Shown one piece after another: positions 43,786-53,568 of a DNA stretch of 64,000 bases. A model generated the notes under the pieces. The model did not search any database, was not told where the DNA came from, and saw only the letters and a program-made list of their open reading frames with translations. The stretch covers positions 2,304,667 through 2,368,666 of the forward strand of contig NZ_KB900626.1 in the NCBI RefSeq assembly GCF_000379125.1, read 5' to 3'. The number at the start of each line of letters is the position of its first letter. Position 1 is the stretch's first letter. The translations under genes and the position numbers were made by a program. The stretch comes from Methylosinus sp. LW4 (GTDB lineage: Bacteria > Pseudomonadota > Alphaproteobacteria > Rhizobiales > Beijerinckiaceae).

Positions 43786-43879
43786 TTCTTTCCTCTGACG
43801 GCTCCTTCAGACTATTAGCGAAAAGCCGCGGCCGGCGCAAAGGGCGGCCAGGGCGCGAGGACCGCGGCGGGACGAACCC

Positions 43880-44689
43880 TCACCCGAGCGCTCTGGCGAT
43901 CAGCGCGTCGAACGCGCTCTGAGGCAGAATTTTCTTCAAAACCAGCATGATGCGCTGGAAAAACGGCCCCACGAAATAATAGCCTTTCGGATGGTCGCCG
44001 GACAGAATCTCCTCGATCAGCACGGCGACGGGCTCCGGCGTTGACATGTTCTTCATAAACTTGTCTTTGCCTTTCAGAAACTTGGCGAAATCTCCGGCAT
44101 AGGCGCCATGCAGCGTCCCCTCCGAGATGACGACATTCTCCGTCATCCGCGTCTTGAACAGGCCCGGCGACACATCGACCACCCGGACGCCCGAGGGGGC
44201 CAGTTCCCGACGCAGGCTTTCCGTCAAGCCGCGAACAGCGAATTTGGAGGCGGCGTAATGGCCTCCGAACTGAGTGCCGATCAATCCGCCGAAGGAGCTG
44301 ATGTTGACGATGACGCCCTTGCTGGCGCGAATGGCGGGCAGCGTCGCCTGGCACACCCTCAGCACGCCGAATAAGTTCGTCTCCATGATTTGCCGGGCTT
44401 CCGCCATAGGAACATCCTCGACCGATCCGCGCGTGCTGACGCCCCCGCTATTGACGACAGCGTCGATGCGACCGCTTTTCTCGAGAATGAGCGCCACGCC
44501 GTCGCGGACGGAGTCGTCATCGTCTATGTCGATGCGCAGCGTTTCATAAGCCTCCGCCGGCGGCGCAGACCTCGATACGCCGAAAACGCGCCAGCCCGAA
44601 GCCGCCAGCCGTTCCGCGCAGCATTTTCCGATGCCCGAGGAAGCGCCGATGATCAACACAGTTTTTCGATCCGAACTCGAAACGCTCAT
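43880..44689 (-). CDS. Short-chain dehydrogenase/reductase
   Basis: A 269-residue classical SDR. Cofactor motif VLIIGASSGIGKCCAERLAASGWRVFGVSRS (GxxxGxG), the NxxG-type strand VVNSGGVSTRG, catalytic Ser in NISSFGGLIG, and YAASKFAVRGL (YxxxK). The C-terminal part resembles the DltE/retinol dehydrogenase-like branch, with SGDHPKGYYFVGPFFQRIMLVLKKILPQ near the end. The substrate is unknown. It is 94 bp upstream of the mutase gene on the same strand, which suggests, but does not show, a shared transcript. Confidence 0.9.
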   Translation of the reverse strand: MSVSSSDRKTVLIIGASSGIGKCCAERLAASGWRVFGVSRSAPPAEAYETLRIDIDDDDSVRDGVALILEKSGRIDAVVNSGGVSTRGSVEDVPMAEARQIMETNLFGVLRVCQATLPAIRASKGVIVNISSFGGLIGTQFGGHYAASKFAVRGLTESLRRELAPSGVRVVDVSPGLFKTRMTENVVISEGTLHGAYAGDFAKFLKGKDKFMKNMSTPEPVAVLIEEILSGDHPKGYYFVGPFFQRIMLVLKKILPQSAFDALIARALG

Positions 44690-44902
44690 CGACTATCTCT
44701 TTTTGAAGTCGCCGTCGAAATATTTGAAAAATGCGTCGACGACACGGCCGAGAAACGCTCTCACGAGCGACACATTACAGAAATAATGCAAAATTCTCGT
44801 GAAAATGCAACTATCTACGCCGCCCGACGCGACGCTTTGCGATCCCGATGCAGCATCCAAATAGGAAAGTCGAGCGACGAAAAGCGCTCTCGAAGAAAGA
44901 AG

Positions 44903-45814
44903 CTACCTCCCCACAACCCTCCACCGCGGCCCCTCCGCCCCGAAATCCAGCTCCCAGCGAAACCGGCTCAGCACATCGAAGCCGAGGATGATCGCCGCCT
45001 CGCCGCCGAGCGCCTCGCGCAATGGGCCGAAATCATAGGAGACGAAGACGACGTCCTTCAGCACGCGTCCCGCGCCTATGTCTATCTCCTTGACCTTATA
45101 GACCTTCGCGTCGATCTTCTTGCCGGAGGCCTCGCTCACCTTGGCCTTTTTCTTCACCGGGACGAACAGCCCCTTGTGCCGCTCCAGAAAGCGGCGATCG
45201 ACGGCGGAGATTTCGGCTCCCGTGTCGAAGAGCCCGACCGCCTCCGTCTTGCCGAGGCGCGCCTCGAGGCCGACGAGCTTCTGATCCGGCCACAGCCTGC
45301 GGAAGGGCCGCCAATCGGCGCCGTCGCTCTCGGGAAAGAAGACCATCTCGCCGCCCGTAAGATCGAGCGAGAAGCGCGCGCCTTGGAAGAAATCGAGGCC
45401 GAGCAGATCGTCGCCGTCCGAGGTCGCGCAGCGGGTGACGCGATATTTGGCCCGGCCGATATTATTGCCCTGCGCCGCCTTCAGCTCGACATTAGCCGCC
45501 TCCACATCCTCGCAGCGGGAAGCGACGCCCGAGGCGCTGGTGGACACGCTGGCGCCCAGCGCCGGAAAGCCGGCGTTCCAGGGCGCGAGCCTGATGCGGC
45601 TGGTGGAGGCGGCCGTGTCCAGCCGCATCGGCCCCATCACATTGCCGAAGCGCATGGTGACATAGGCGCGGCCGCCGTCATCGGCGCCATGGACCACATT
45701 CAGCGGAACGATGGAGCGCTCCATGGCGCGCTCCTGCGCGCGCGCCGGCAAGGCGCAGAAGAGCAAGTCGCAGAAGAGAATGAGCGGCAGAAAAAGCTTT
45801 AGGATTCTCGGCAT
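44903..45814 (-). CDS. Exported retropepsin-like aspartic protease
   Basis: A 303-residue protein with a signal peptide (FLPLILFCDLLFCALPARA). It shows two similar lobes. The first has MRLDTAASTSRIRL and later GDDLLGLDFFQGARFSLDL; the second has VGLFDTGAEISAVDRRFLERHKG (DTGA active-site motif), then AIILGFDVLSRFRWELDF. In clan AA peptidases a D-T/S-G motif is followed by a hydrophobic-hydrophobic-G flap partner, as in LGFDVL. Only the second lobe has the intact DTG; the first reads DTAA. It may act as a periplasmic protease. Target unknown. Confidence 0.75.
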   Translation of the reverse strand: MPRILKLFLPLILFCDLLFCALPARAQERAMERSIVPLNVVHGADDGGRAYVTMRFGNVMGPMRLDTAASTSRIRLAPWNAGFPALGASVSTSASGVASRCEDVEAANVELKAAQGNNIGRAKYRVTRCATSDGDDLLGLDFFQGARFSLDLTGGEMVFFPESDGADWRPFRRLWPDQKLVGLEARLGKTEAVGLFDTGAEISAVDRRFLERHKGLFVPVKKKAKVSEASGKKIDAKVYKVKEIDIGAGRVLKDVVFVSYDFGPLREALGGEAAIILGFDVLSRFRWELDFGAEGPRWRVVGR

Positions 45815-45971
45815 GGCGCGGCGGCTCCGTCCCTGCGGGGAAGGCGTCTATAGCGCGGCGCGGCGCTTTCGTCTGCCGCGGAAAACCGCGCCGCCCGCAC
45901 AAAGGCCGTGCTATTGCAGAACCGCCAGCTCTCGCCGCGGGCGAGACGGCGCCAGGCTTGGAGGTCATCTC

Positions 45972-46562
45972 ATGCGGCATGCGGCGATCCGGCTCGCGAC
46001 GGTCGGACTATTGGCCATGGTTTCGAGCGCGGCGCTCGCGCAGCATCGCTCGCGCGGCGTTCCAGCAGACGCGCCACGCGCGGGCGGAGGCGGCGGGCCG
46101 GACGATGTGCTCGCCACGTCGAGCGAATGGGGCGGCGCCGGAGGCGTCTATACTTGCGAGCAGTGGAAGCAATATCTCGAGCGCATGTTCCGCCTCGCCG
46201 ACAAGCGCAAGCGCGGCTTCATCGACGCGCAGGATTTCGAGGTCATTCCGCGCCTCAGCCCGGTGTTTCACGCGGCGACCTTCGACTATTTCGACATGGC
46301 CGGAAAAGGCCGCGTCACCCGCGCGGAATTCCTCGCCTTTCCGAGCCCTTTCTTCGCGCGCTATGACCGCAAGAAGAGCTGCCGCGTCTTCCAGGAGGAG
46401 CTGGCGCATGCGCAGACGCCGAGCGCCGCGCCGCAATCGCCGTCGCCGAACGAGGGCGGCGGCTTCCCCGGCAGGAGCGGCGGCGGTTTCGGCGGCGGCT
46501 ATGGCGGGGGCGGCTTCGGCGGCGGCGGGAGCGGAGGCGGAGGCGGCGGCTTCGGGCGCTGA
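45972..46562 (+). CDS. Secreted EF-hand-like protein with glycine-rich tail
   Basis: A 196-residue protein with a signal peptide (IRLATVGLLAMVSSAALAQ). The middle has two degenerate EF-hand-like loops: FRLADKRKRGFIDAQDF and FDYFDMAGKGRVTRAEF; the first lacks most calcium ligands. The last 50 residues are a Gly-rich tail (GGGFGGGYGGGGFGGGGSGGGGGGFGR with Phe/Tyr spacing) of low complexity. Function unknown; calcium binding is doubtful in at least the first loop. The ATG at 45972 gives the signal peptide. It converges with the chemoreceptor gene at 46660. Confidence 0.75.
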   Translation: MRHAAIRLATVGLLAMVSSAALAQHRSRGVPADAPRAGGGGGPDDVLATSSEWGGAGGVYTCEQWKQYLERMFRLADKRKRGFIDAQDFEVIPRLSPVFHAATFDYFDMAGKGRVTRAEFLAFPSPFFARYDRKKSCRVFQEELAHAQTPSAAPQSPSPNEGGGFPGRSGGGFGGGYGGGGFGGGGSGGGGGGFGR

Positions 46563-46590
46563 ATCGGGGGTGACGAAGCCCCCTCCCGGA

Positions 46591-46615
46591 CCCTCCCCCG
46601 CTATGCGGGAGAGGG
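46591..46615. repeat. REP-like palindrome between convergent genes
   Basis: CCCTCCCCCGC-tat-GCGGGAGAGGG, the same arms as at 28394-28418, between stops at 46562 and 46660. Confidence 0.8.
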
Positions 46616-46659
46616 CGTAGTTCCGCGTGTGACGTAAGGTTTCGTGACGGGAGCGGGCC

Positions 46660-48552
46660 TCAGAACTCGGCCCACTCCTCCTCCTGCGGCGCCTCCTTGC
46701 GCACGGCGGAGCCGGAGCGCGTGGTCGCGACGCGCTTCAGCATGGGCCGCGAGGGCGCGCGCGTCTCGACCTCGCCGATCTTGAAGCGCGCGACGAGCTG
46801 CACCAGCTCGGCGCTGTCCTCGGCGAGCGAACGCGTCGCCGCATTGGTCTCCTCGGACATTGCGGCGTTCTTCTGCGTGACCTGATCGATCTCCTGCACC
46901 GCCGTGTTCACCTCGCGCAGGCCGGTCGATTGCGCCTCCGCGCTCGACGCTATGCCGGTGACGACGACGTCGATGCGATTGACCTGCTCGACGATGCGAT
47001 GCAGCGAGGCGCCGGTCTCGGCCACCAGCGCGACGCCATCCTGCACGCGCGTGTTGGAGGCGGCGATGAGATCCTTGATCTCCTTGGCGGCCTCCGCCGA
47101 GCGCTGGGCGAGCGAGCGCACTTCCGTCGCCACCACGGCGAAGCCGCGGCCGGCCTCGCCCGCGCGCGCCGCCTCGACGCCGGCGTTGAGCGCGAGGAGA
47201 TTGGTCTGGAAGGCGATCTCGTCGATGACGCCGATGATCTGGCCGATCTGCTCGGATGATTTCTCTATGCCGCCCATCGCCTCTATGGCGTCGCCGACGA
47301 TCTTCTCGCCCTTGATCGCGTCCGATTTGGCGTCGCCGACGATCTCGCGCGCATGGACGACGCTCTCGGCCGCCTTGCGCACCGTGTCGGTGATCTGGCC
47401 GACGGCCGCGGCCGTCTGCGCCAGAGTCGCCGCCTGCTGCTCGTTGCGCTGCGACAAATCTTCCGCCGCGCGGGCGATCTCGCGCGTGCTGGAGCCGATC
47501 GCGCCGCTCGTCGTCACAATGCCGCGCAGCGTGTGCTGCATGCGCTCCACAGCGGCGTTGAAGCGCGCGCGGAGCTTCTCGTAATCCTTGATGAACTCCT
47601 TCTCGAGCCGCACCTCGAGATCGCCCTCGGCGAGGCGCTCCATGGCGGCGGTGTATTCGGCGAAGAAGAAGTCGCGGTTCTCGATATACCATTTCGCGCC
47701 GGCGGCTTTTTCTTCCAGCTTGGCGGCGGCGGCGGCGTTCTGCTCGGCGGCGCGCGTCTCGGCGAGACGCACCTCCTCGAGCTTGTCGCGGAATATGGCG
47801 ATCGCATCCCGCATTTCGCCGATCTCGTCGCTGCGGCTCATCACGGGCGGCTTGTCCAATGTCTGGCCGCGCGCGAGCCTGGACGTGTAATTGGCGAGCG
47901 TGACGATCGGCCTCACGACGTGGCGATGGGCGATCAGGCCCGCGCCGGCGAGAAGGCACAAAATAGCGATCGTGGCAGCGAGGCTCGCAATGTCGGAGCG
48001 ATCGCCGAGCAGAGCGGCGTCCTTCTCCGTCGAAGCGGCGAAAGCGTTCGCCGCTTCGACTTGGCGCGTCTCGAATGCGCGATAGGCGCTGAAGCCGGCG
48101 TCGAGCCGATCCATCGAGGCGGCCACGCCGGCGCCGTCGCCGCGCTCGAGCGCCGGAAGAAACGCGTCGATCTCACGCCAGAAGGCGTCGGCCGTCTCGG
48201 TCGCCGGCCCTTTGGCGAGCGTCAACAGCTCGGCCGGCAGCAGCTTCGACTTGGACCAGAAGGCGCGGCGCTCCTCATATTGCTTGCGCAAGGAAGCGAG
48301 GCGCGCCTTCGCCTCGCGCGCGTCGATCCTGTAGGTCGCGGCGAGCTCGACATCGAGATAGGCTTCCAAAAGGGAGAACGGAGGCGGCAGCGCGTCCGCG
48401 ACGAGATCCTTGCCCGCGGCGATCGTCTGATAGGCGTGTCCGCCGATGCGCAGCTCGTCGAGAATATAGCGCCCGGCGCCGGCGGTTGCGAGGAAAGCGA
48501 GAAAAGCGACGGCGGCGAGCAGGCTCGCGGCGCGAGAAATCGACAGGCGCAT
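46660..48552 (-). CDS. Transmembrane methyl-accepting chemotaxis protein
   Basis: A 630-residue chemoreceptor. An N-terminal membrane helix ([19 protein letters not shown]), a periplasmic helical domain of about 150 residues (four-helix-bundle-like, [25 protein letters not shown]), a second helix ([23 protein letters not shown]), a HAMP domain ([39 protein letters not shown]), then the signalling domain with [54 protein letters not shown]. The C-terminus EEWAEF resembles the CheR/CheB-binding pentapeptide, as does GWEEF of the receptor at 17518. Ligand unknown. Confidence 0.95.
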   Translation of the reverse strand: MRLSISRAASLLAAVAFLAFLATAGAGRYILDELRIGGHAYQTIAAGKDLVADALPPPFSLLEAYLDVELAATYRIDAREAKARLASLRKQYEERRAFWSKSKLLPAELLTLAKGPATETADAFWREIDAFLPALERGDGAGVAASMDRLDAGFSAYRAFETRQVEAANAFAASTEKDAALLGDRSDIASLAATIAILCLLAGAGLIAHRHVVRPIVTLANYTSRLARGQTLDKPPVMSRSDEIGEMRDAIAIFRDKLEEVRLAETRAAEQNAAAAAKLEEKAAGAKWYIENRDFFFAEYTAAMERLAEGDLEVRLEKEFIKDYEKLRARFNAAVERMQHTLRGIVTTSGAIGSSTREIARAAEDLSQRNEQQAATLAQTAAAVGQITDTVRKAAESVVHAREIVGDAKSDAIKGEKIVGDAIEAMGGIEKSSEQIGQIIGVIDEIAFQTNLLALNAGVEAARAGEAGRGFAVVATEVRSLAQRSAEAAKEIKDLIAASNTRVQDGVALVAETGASLHRIVEQVNRIDVVVTGIASSAEAQSTGLREVNTAVQEIDQVTQKNAAMSEETNAATRSLAEDSAELVQLVARFKIGEVETRAPSRPMLKRVATTRSGSAVRKEAPQEEEWAEF

Positions 48553-48805
48553 GAAGTGCCTCCGGGAGAAGAGCCGCTCGGAGACGATGAATGTCCTGGC
48601 GGCGAATGTCGGATGGGAGAGAGACGGCTCGCGGAGATCTTCCGCGATCGAGCACAGCCGGATCGGCGCCGGAATGAAGAAACGGCGTCATGCCTTCGGG
48701 CGCATGCCCGCCGCATGCGCTCGATCCTCCATGCGACGAAATTACGCAGCAGGCATTAAGAAATCATGCAATGCGCCGGCGCGCATGCGCCTCGCGCCAC
48801 GCGCG

Positions 48806-49165
48806 TCACTTGCGCTGGATCGACGCAATATAGTCGAGCAGCGCCTCGATTTGCGCCGGCGAGAATTCGAAGCGCGGCATGTCCAGCCCGCCATGGCCGA
48901 CGACGATGCCTTCGGCCAGCGCCTCCTCGAGATTTTCGAGCGGATATTTCTTGGTCAGCGTGCGGAAGGGCGGTGAGGCCGGATTGGGGCTCTTGCCTCG
49001 CGTCCCGGTCGCATGACAGCGGCTGCAATTGGCCTTGGCGATGGCGCGGCCGCGCTCGATCTGCGTGTGCTGCGGCTTGTCTTGCTGCTTGTCTTGCGGC
49101 TCGTCCCGCGCGAGAGCCGCGCCGGCGGCGAGAATGGCGGCCATCGCCACGAAAATGCGAACCAT
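48806..49165 (-). CDS. Small periplasmic class I cytochrome c
   Basis: A 119-residue exported cytochrome. Signal peptide IFVAMAAILAAGAALA; heme attachment CSRCH near residue 47; axial Met in GGLDMPRFEFSPAQIEALLDYIASIQ. Between them is PPFRTLTKKYPLENLEEALAEGIVVGH, typical of the small cytochrome c552/cL-like group. A KQQDKPQ-rich stretch follows the signal. It may carry electrons for a periplasmic dehydrogenase, though none is adjacent. The aminotransferase gene lies 21 bp downstream of no shared transcript partner; it is upstream on the same strand. Confidence 0.9.
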   Translation of the reverse strand: MVRIFVAMAAILAAGAALARDEPQDKQQDKPQHTQIERGRAIAKANCSRCHATGTRGKSPNPASPPFRTLTKKYPLENLEEALAEGIVVGHGGLDMPRFEFSPAQIEALLDYIASIQRK

Positions 49166-49186
49166 GCCGCCCTCCCCTTCACTGCG

Positions 49187-50404
49187 TCAGCCGCGCGCCT
49201 GCAGCGGCACGACATTGTGCAGCGTCGTCTCCGCGCCCTCGAAGAAGCGGCGCAGATTGCGCGCCGCCTGGCGAATGCGCTGCTCATTCTCGACCAGAGC
49301 GAGACGCAGATAGCCTTCGCCATGCTCGCCGAAGCCGACGCCCGGCGCGACGGCGACATCCGCCTTCTCGATGAGGAGCTTGGAAAATTCGAGGCTGGTC
49401 ATGCCGGAAAAGCGTTCCGGGATCGGCGCCCAGACGAACATCGACGCGGAAGGCGCCGGGATCGGCCAGCCAGCCTGCGCGAAGCTCTCCACCATCACGT
49501 CGCGGCGCTTCTTATAGATGGCGCGCATCTCCTTGATGCAATCGTCCGGGCCGTTGAGCGCCGCGGTCGCCGCCACCTGCACCGGCGTGAAGGCGCCATA
49601 GTCGAGATAGCTCTTCACCCGCGCCAGCGCGGCGCAGAGGCGCTCATTGCCGACGGCGAAGCCGATGCGCCAGCCGGCCATGGAGAAGGTCTTCGACAGA
49701 GACGAGAATTCGACGGCTATGTCGATCGCGCCATTGACCTGCAGGATCGACGGCGGCGGATTATCGTCGAAATAGACCTCCGCATAGGCGATGTCGGAGA
49801 GCACGAATATGTCGTGCCGCTTCGCGAAGGCGACGAGATCCTTGTAGAAATCCAGCGAGGCGACCGTGGCCGTCGGATTGGCCGGATAGCAGACGACGAT
49901 GGCGATGGGCTTGGGAATGGAATGGGCGACCGCCTTTTCCAGCGCATGGAAGAGCTGCGGCGTCGGATCGGCCGGCACGGAGCGGATGACGCCGCCGGCC
50001 ATCAGAAAGCCGAAGGCGTGAATGGGATAGGACGGATTGGGCGCAAGGATCACGTCGCCGGGCGCGGTGATCGCCTGCGCCATATTGGCGAAGCCTTCCT
50101 TGGAGCCGAGCGTCGCCACCACCTGCGTCTCGGGATCGAGCTTCACGCCGAAGCGGCGCTCGTAATAGCCGGCCTGGGCGCGGCGCAGACCGGCGATGCC
50201 CTTGGAGGCCGAATAGCGATCAGTGCGCGGACGGCCGGCCGTCTCGACCAGCTTCTCGATCACATGGCGCGGCGCGGGCAGATCGGGATTGCCCATGCCG
50301 AGATCGATGATATCGGCGCCGCCGGCGCGCGCCTTGGCCTTGAGCCGATTGACCTGCTCGAAAACATAAGGGGGAAGCCGCTTGATGCGATAGAAGTCCG
50401 ACAT
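49187..50404 (-). CDS. Class I aminotransferase (AlaC/LL-DAP aminotransferase-like)
   Basis: A 405-residue PLP-dependent fold-type I aminotransferase. Seen: DIIDLGMGNPDLPAP near the N-terminus, YSASKGIAGLRRAQAGYY, NPSYPIHAFGFLMAGG, VVCYPANPTATVA, and the PLP-lysine loop FSSLSKTFSMAGWRIGFAVG. These phrases fit the AlaC/DapL-like group, in which members annotated as LL-diaminopimelate aminotransferase in alphaproteobacteria often act as alanine transaminases (glutamate-pyruvate). It precedes the cytochrome c gene by 21 bp on the same strand. Confidence 0.92.
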   Translation of the reverse strand: MSDFYRIKRLPPYVFEQVNRLKAKARAGGADIIDLGMGNPDLPAPRHVIEKLVETAGRPRTDRYSASKGIAGLRRAQAGYYERRFGVKLDPETQVVATLGSKEGFANMAQAITAPGDVILAPNPSYPIHAFGFLMAGGVIRSVPADPTPQLFHALEKAVAHSIPKPIAIVVCYPANPTATVASLDFYKDLVAFAKRHDIFVLSDIAYAEVYFDDNPPPSILQVNGAIDIAVEFSSLSKTFSMAGWRIGFAVGNERLCAALARVKSYLDYGAFTPVQVAATAALNGPDDCIKEMRAIYKKRRDVMVESFAQAGWPIPAPSASMFVWAPIPERFSGMTSLEFSKLLIEKADVAVAPGVGFGEHGEGYLRLALVENEQRIRQAARNLRRFFEGAETTLHNVVPLQARG

Positions 50405-50555
50405 CGCCTATTTCCGTTGAAAGCTCCGCCGACCCCATTTCGAGGCGCGGCGGACGAGTGTGGCGCGAAACCCTTTCGAAAGAGCTAGAGCGCTGTCCGC
50501 TCGAACGAATGTTCGAAACGACCAGAATTCGCGTCCGACGAAAGAATCTAGCGCG

Positions 50556-50939
50556 CTATTGCGCACTCTGGCGCTGTTTCGTCTCGGCGCGCCGCTCTTT
50601 CGGCGCGTCGGGAATTTTGACGCGGGCGCCGCGGGCGCGATTGGCGGCCGCGGCGGCGATGAGCTCTTTCTCGAGCTCGGCGGCGCGGGCGGCGCTCTTC
50701 TTGACGTCTTTCTTGACGTCGGCCGCCGGAGTCGGCGCGGCGAAGGGCGTGTAGCCGGTCGCCCCATTGCGCGAGCGCTCGACGAAATCGGCCGGGGCCG
50801 GCGGCGGACGCCGCATCTCCATTCCCTCGAAGAATTTGCCGACCGACTCGCCCGCGGTCTCGGACCCCGCTTCCTGCGCGCGCGCGCCGCCCGCGGCGAC
50901 GGCGAACAGGGCGAGGCAGATCGCGAGGCGGCAAATCAT
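50556..50939 (-). CDS. Small exported protein, unknown function
   Basis: A 127-residue protein. A signal peptide (LAICLALFAVAAGGARAQ) is followed by a low-complexity Ala-, Lys- and Arg-rich body (KKDVKKSAARAAELEKELIAAAAANRARGARVKIPDAPKERRAE) with part coiled-coil character. I do not recognise the family. It is likely periplasmic or membrane-associated. The ATG at 50939 gives the signal peptide; the coding frame runs to 50978 without help. It is alone between the aminotransferase and phaC genes. Confidence 0.6.
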   Translation of the reverse strand: MICRLAICLALFAVAAGGARAQEAGSETAGESVGKFFEGMEMRRPPPAPADFVERSRNGATGYTPFAAPTPAADVKKDVKKSAARAAELEKELIAAAAANRARGARVKIPDAPKERRAETKQRQSAQ

Positions 50940-51157
50940 CGGCTTCTCCAGAGGCTGGCCTCCGTCATAGTGCGACAATGCGGCTTTGATAAGGGGGCGC
51001 CGAATTAGGGGCTCCCGCCCTTCCGCGACGCATCGCCGCGCTTAAGTATTGGAGGAAGCGCTTTTCTCCGCGAGAGACGGTTTCCGAACCTTTGCGGGAT
51101 ATGCTCTAAGGAAGAGACGAGGCCGGCGGCGCGAAGCCGCCGAGGACAGGACAGCCC

Positions 51158-53416
51158 ATGACCGCACAAAGACGTTCGCCAGCCGGAGCCAAACGGCGGC
51201 CGCCGCTTCACGCCGCGGCCGAGCCCGAGGCCGAGCCCCGGGTCGAGCCCCGAGCCGCGCCAGCGGCGCCGAAGGGGCGCGCCGCGGCAGGCGAGCGAAC
51301 GTCGACGCTCACGCTGGAGGGCCGCGCGCCCAAAGGCGGTGGCGCGGTGAAAAAGCCGGTGGCGGCGGCTCCGGCGAAACCGGCGGCGAAAGCAAAACCG
51401 AAGAAGCCCGCCCCGGCCGTAGCCGCGCCGGCGCCCCGCCCCGCTGTCGCAAAGGATGCAGAGGCCGATCGTCACGCCGCGCTCGAGGCCGCGGCCGCGC
51501 TGCTGGCCGGCGCGGTGGAGGAATTGTCCGAGGAGCAGCGTCGCCTGCTCGTCGACCGGCTGGCGCGCCGGGCGCCGGAGCCGGAGCCCCAGCCCGCGCC
51601 GGCCGCCGCGCGGCAAAAGCCGCCGGCTCTGACCACGGCCGCGCCCAACGCTCATGATTTCGAGATTTTCGCGGAGAATCTGGCGCGGCTCGTCGATCAG
51701 GGCCGCAAGGCGCTCGCCGCCGCCATAGGCGGAATGGAGCCCGGCGACACGCGCAGCGAGCTGGCCAGCAATGTCGCCGACGCCGTCAAGACGCTGGGCG
51801 TCGTCGCCGAGCGCTGGATGGCCAAGCCGGATCAGGCCTACGCCGCCCAGGCGACGCTCGTCGCCGGCCTCACCGATATTTGGAGCCAGACGCTGCGCCG
51901 CTTCTCCGGCGAGGACACGCCGCCGATCGTGCCGCCGGACCCCAATGACAAGCGCTTCGCGGCGCCGGAGTGGAACGACAATCCCTTCTTCGACTGGCTG
52001 CGCCAATCCTATGCGCTGACGACGCGCTGGGCCGGCGACGCAGTGGAGCGCACAGAAGGGCTCGACCCGCAGGTGAAGGCCAAGGCGGCCTTCTATACGC
52101 GGCTCGTCGCCAGCGCGCTGTCGCCCTCCAATTTCGTCGCGACAAATCCCGAGCTACTGCGCGCCACTCTCGACGCGCGCGGCGAGAATCTCGTGCGCGG
52201 CATGAAGATGCTGACCGAGGATCTCTCCGCCGGCCACGGCATGCTGAAGCTGCGTCAGAGCGACGAGAGCAAGTTCGAGCTCGGCGTCGATATGGCGACG
52301 ACACCCGGCAAGGTCGTCTATCGCACGCCGGTGATGGAGCTCATCCAATACGCGCCGTCGACAGAGACAGTCTATGAGCGCCCGCTGCTGATCGTGCCGC
52401 CCTGGATCAACAAATTCTATGTGCTCGATCTCAATCGCGAGAAGAGCTTCGTGCGTTGGGCGACGGCGCAGGGCCTCACCGTCTTCGTCATCTCCTGGGT
52501 CAATCCCGACGAGAGCCAGGCGGAGAAGGGCTTCGACGCCTATATGAAGGAAGGCGTGCTCGCCGCGCTGGACGCGGTGCAGCAGGCGACGGGCGCGAAA
52601 CATGTGGCGGCGGCCGGCTATTGCGTCGGCGGCACAATGCTCGCCGCCACGCTCGCCTATATGGCCGAAAAGGGCGACGATCGCATCGACAGCGTGACCT
52701 TTTTGGCGACGCAGGTGGATTTCACCGACGCCGGCGACATGCAGGTCTTCATCGACGAGGCGCGCCTCGCCGCGCTCGACGAGGCCATGTCGCGCACCGG
52801 CTATCTCGAAGGCGTCAAAATGGCGACGACCTTCAATCTTCTGCGTCCGAATGAATTGTTCTGGACCTATTTCGTCAACAATTACATGAAGGGCGTCGAG
52901 CCGGCGGCTTTCGATCTCCTCACCTGGAACTCCGATTGCACGCGCATCCCGCGCGCGAACCATCTCTTCTATCTGCGCTATTGCTACATAGAGAATGCGC
53001 TGTCGCAGGGCCGCATGGTCATAGACGGCGTCACGCTCAATCTGCGCAAGGTGAAGATTCCGATCTATGAGCTCGCCGCCAAGGAAGACCACATCGCGCC
53101 GGCGCGCTCCGTCTTCACCGGCGCGAAATATTTCGGCGGCGAGGTGCGCTATGTGCTCGCCGGCGCCGGCCATATAGCGGGCGTGGTCAATCCGCCGGCC
53201 AAGAACAAATATCAATATTGGACCGGCGGCCCGCCCGTGGGCCTCTATGAGGATTGGGCGAAGACCGCCCATGAGAACAAGGGCTCCTGGTGGGGCGACT
53301 GGCTGGCCTGGATCACCGCGCAAGCGCCGCAGCGCGTGCCGGCGCGCATCCCCGGCGACGGGAAGCTGAAGCCGCTCTGCGACGCGCCGGGGGAGTATGT
53401 GCGGGTGCGGGGGTGA
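51158..53416 (+). CDS. phaC: Class I poly(3-hydroxyalkanoate) synthase PhaC, long N-terminus
   Basis: PHA synthase of 752 residues, well above the usual 560-600. The catalytic Cys489 lies in the lipase-like box GYCVGG; the acid and base follow in ELAAKEDHIAP and GAGHIAGVVNP. PHBC-type start phrases are WNDNPFFDWLRQSYALTTRW and VYETPLMELIQYAP-like VVYRTPVMELIQYAP. The extra N-terminal 165 residues are Ala/Pro/Lys-rich with AKPAAKAKPKKPAPA, reminiscent of histone-like tails in PhaF/PhaM-type granule proteins, followed by a helix (ALEAAAALLAGAVEELSEEQRRLLVDRLA). It polymerises (R)-3-hydroxybutyryl-CoA at granule surfaces. No phaAB is adjacent. Confidence 0.97.
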   Translation: MTAQRRSPAGAKRRPPLHAAAEPEAEPRVEPRAAPAAPKGRAAAGERTSTLTLEGRAPKGGGAVKKPVAAAPAKPAAKAKPKKPAPAVAAPAPRPAVAKDAEADRHAALEAAAALLAGAVEELSEEQRRLLVDRLARRAPEPEPQPAPAAARQKPPALTTAAPNAHDFEIFAENLARLVDQGRKALAAAIGGMEPGDTRSELASNVADAVKTLGVVAERWMAKPDQAYAAQATLVAGLTDIWSQTLRRFSGEDTPPIVPPDPNDKRFAAPEWNDNPFFDWLRQSYALTTRWAGDAVERTEGLDPQVKAKAAFYTRLVASALSPSNFVATNPELLRATLDARGENLVRGMKMLTEDLSAGHGMLKLRQSDESKFELGVDMATTPGKVVYRTPVMELIQYAPSTETVYERPLLIVPPWINKFYVLDLNREKSFVRWATAQGLTVFVISWVNPDESQAEKGFDAYMKEGVLAALDAVQQATGAKHVAAAGYCVGGTMLAATLAYMAEKGDDRIDSVTFLATQVDFTDAGDMQVFIDEARLAALDEAMSRTGYLEGVKMATTFNLLRPNELFWTYFVNNYMKGVEPAAFDLLTWNSDCTRIPRANHLFYLRYCYIENALSQGRMVIDGVTLNLRKVKIPIYELAAKEDHIAPARSVFTGAKYFGGEVRYVLAGAGHIAGVVNPPAKNKYQYWTGGPPVGLYEDWAKTAHENKGSWWGDWLAWITAQAPQRVPARIPGDGKLKPLCDAPGEYVRVRG

Positions 53417-53568
53417 GGGAGTCGCCCTGCTCTCCCATCGGGTTTCGACCTGCCCGGCTTTGACGACTCTTCCCCCCGCGGCCGGGCGGGGTCGCCCTTG
53501 CCCGAATTCAGATACACGACTTAGGCTTCCGCCAAATCCTTTCGGTCGAAGTTCGGCATAGACACCGT

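Noticed and set aside
41614..43818. A 734-residue open frame antisense to methylmalonyl-CoA mutase
   Set aside because: The minus strand has full mutase motifs including the B12-binding DxHxxG; the opposite frame is a shadow.
43786..43879. Cobalamin riboswitch ahead of methylmalonyl-CoA mutase
   Set aside because: The 94-bp gap to the upstream gene is too short and lacks a B12-box-like sequence.
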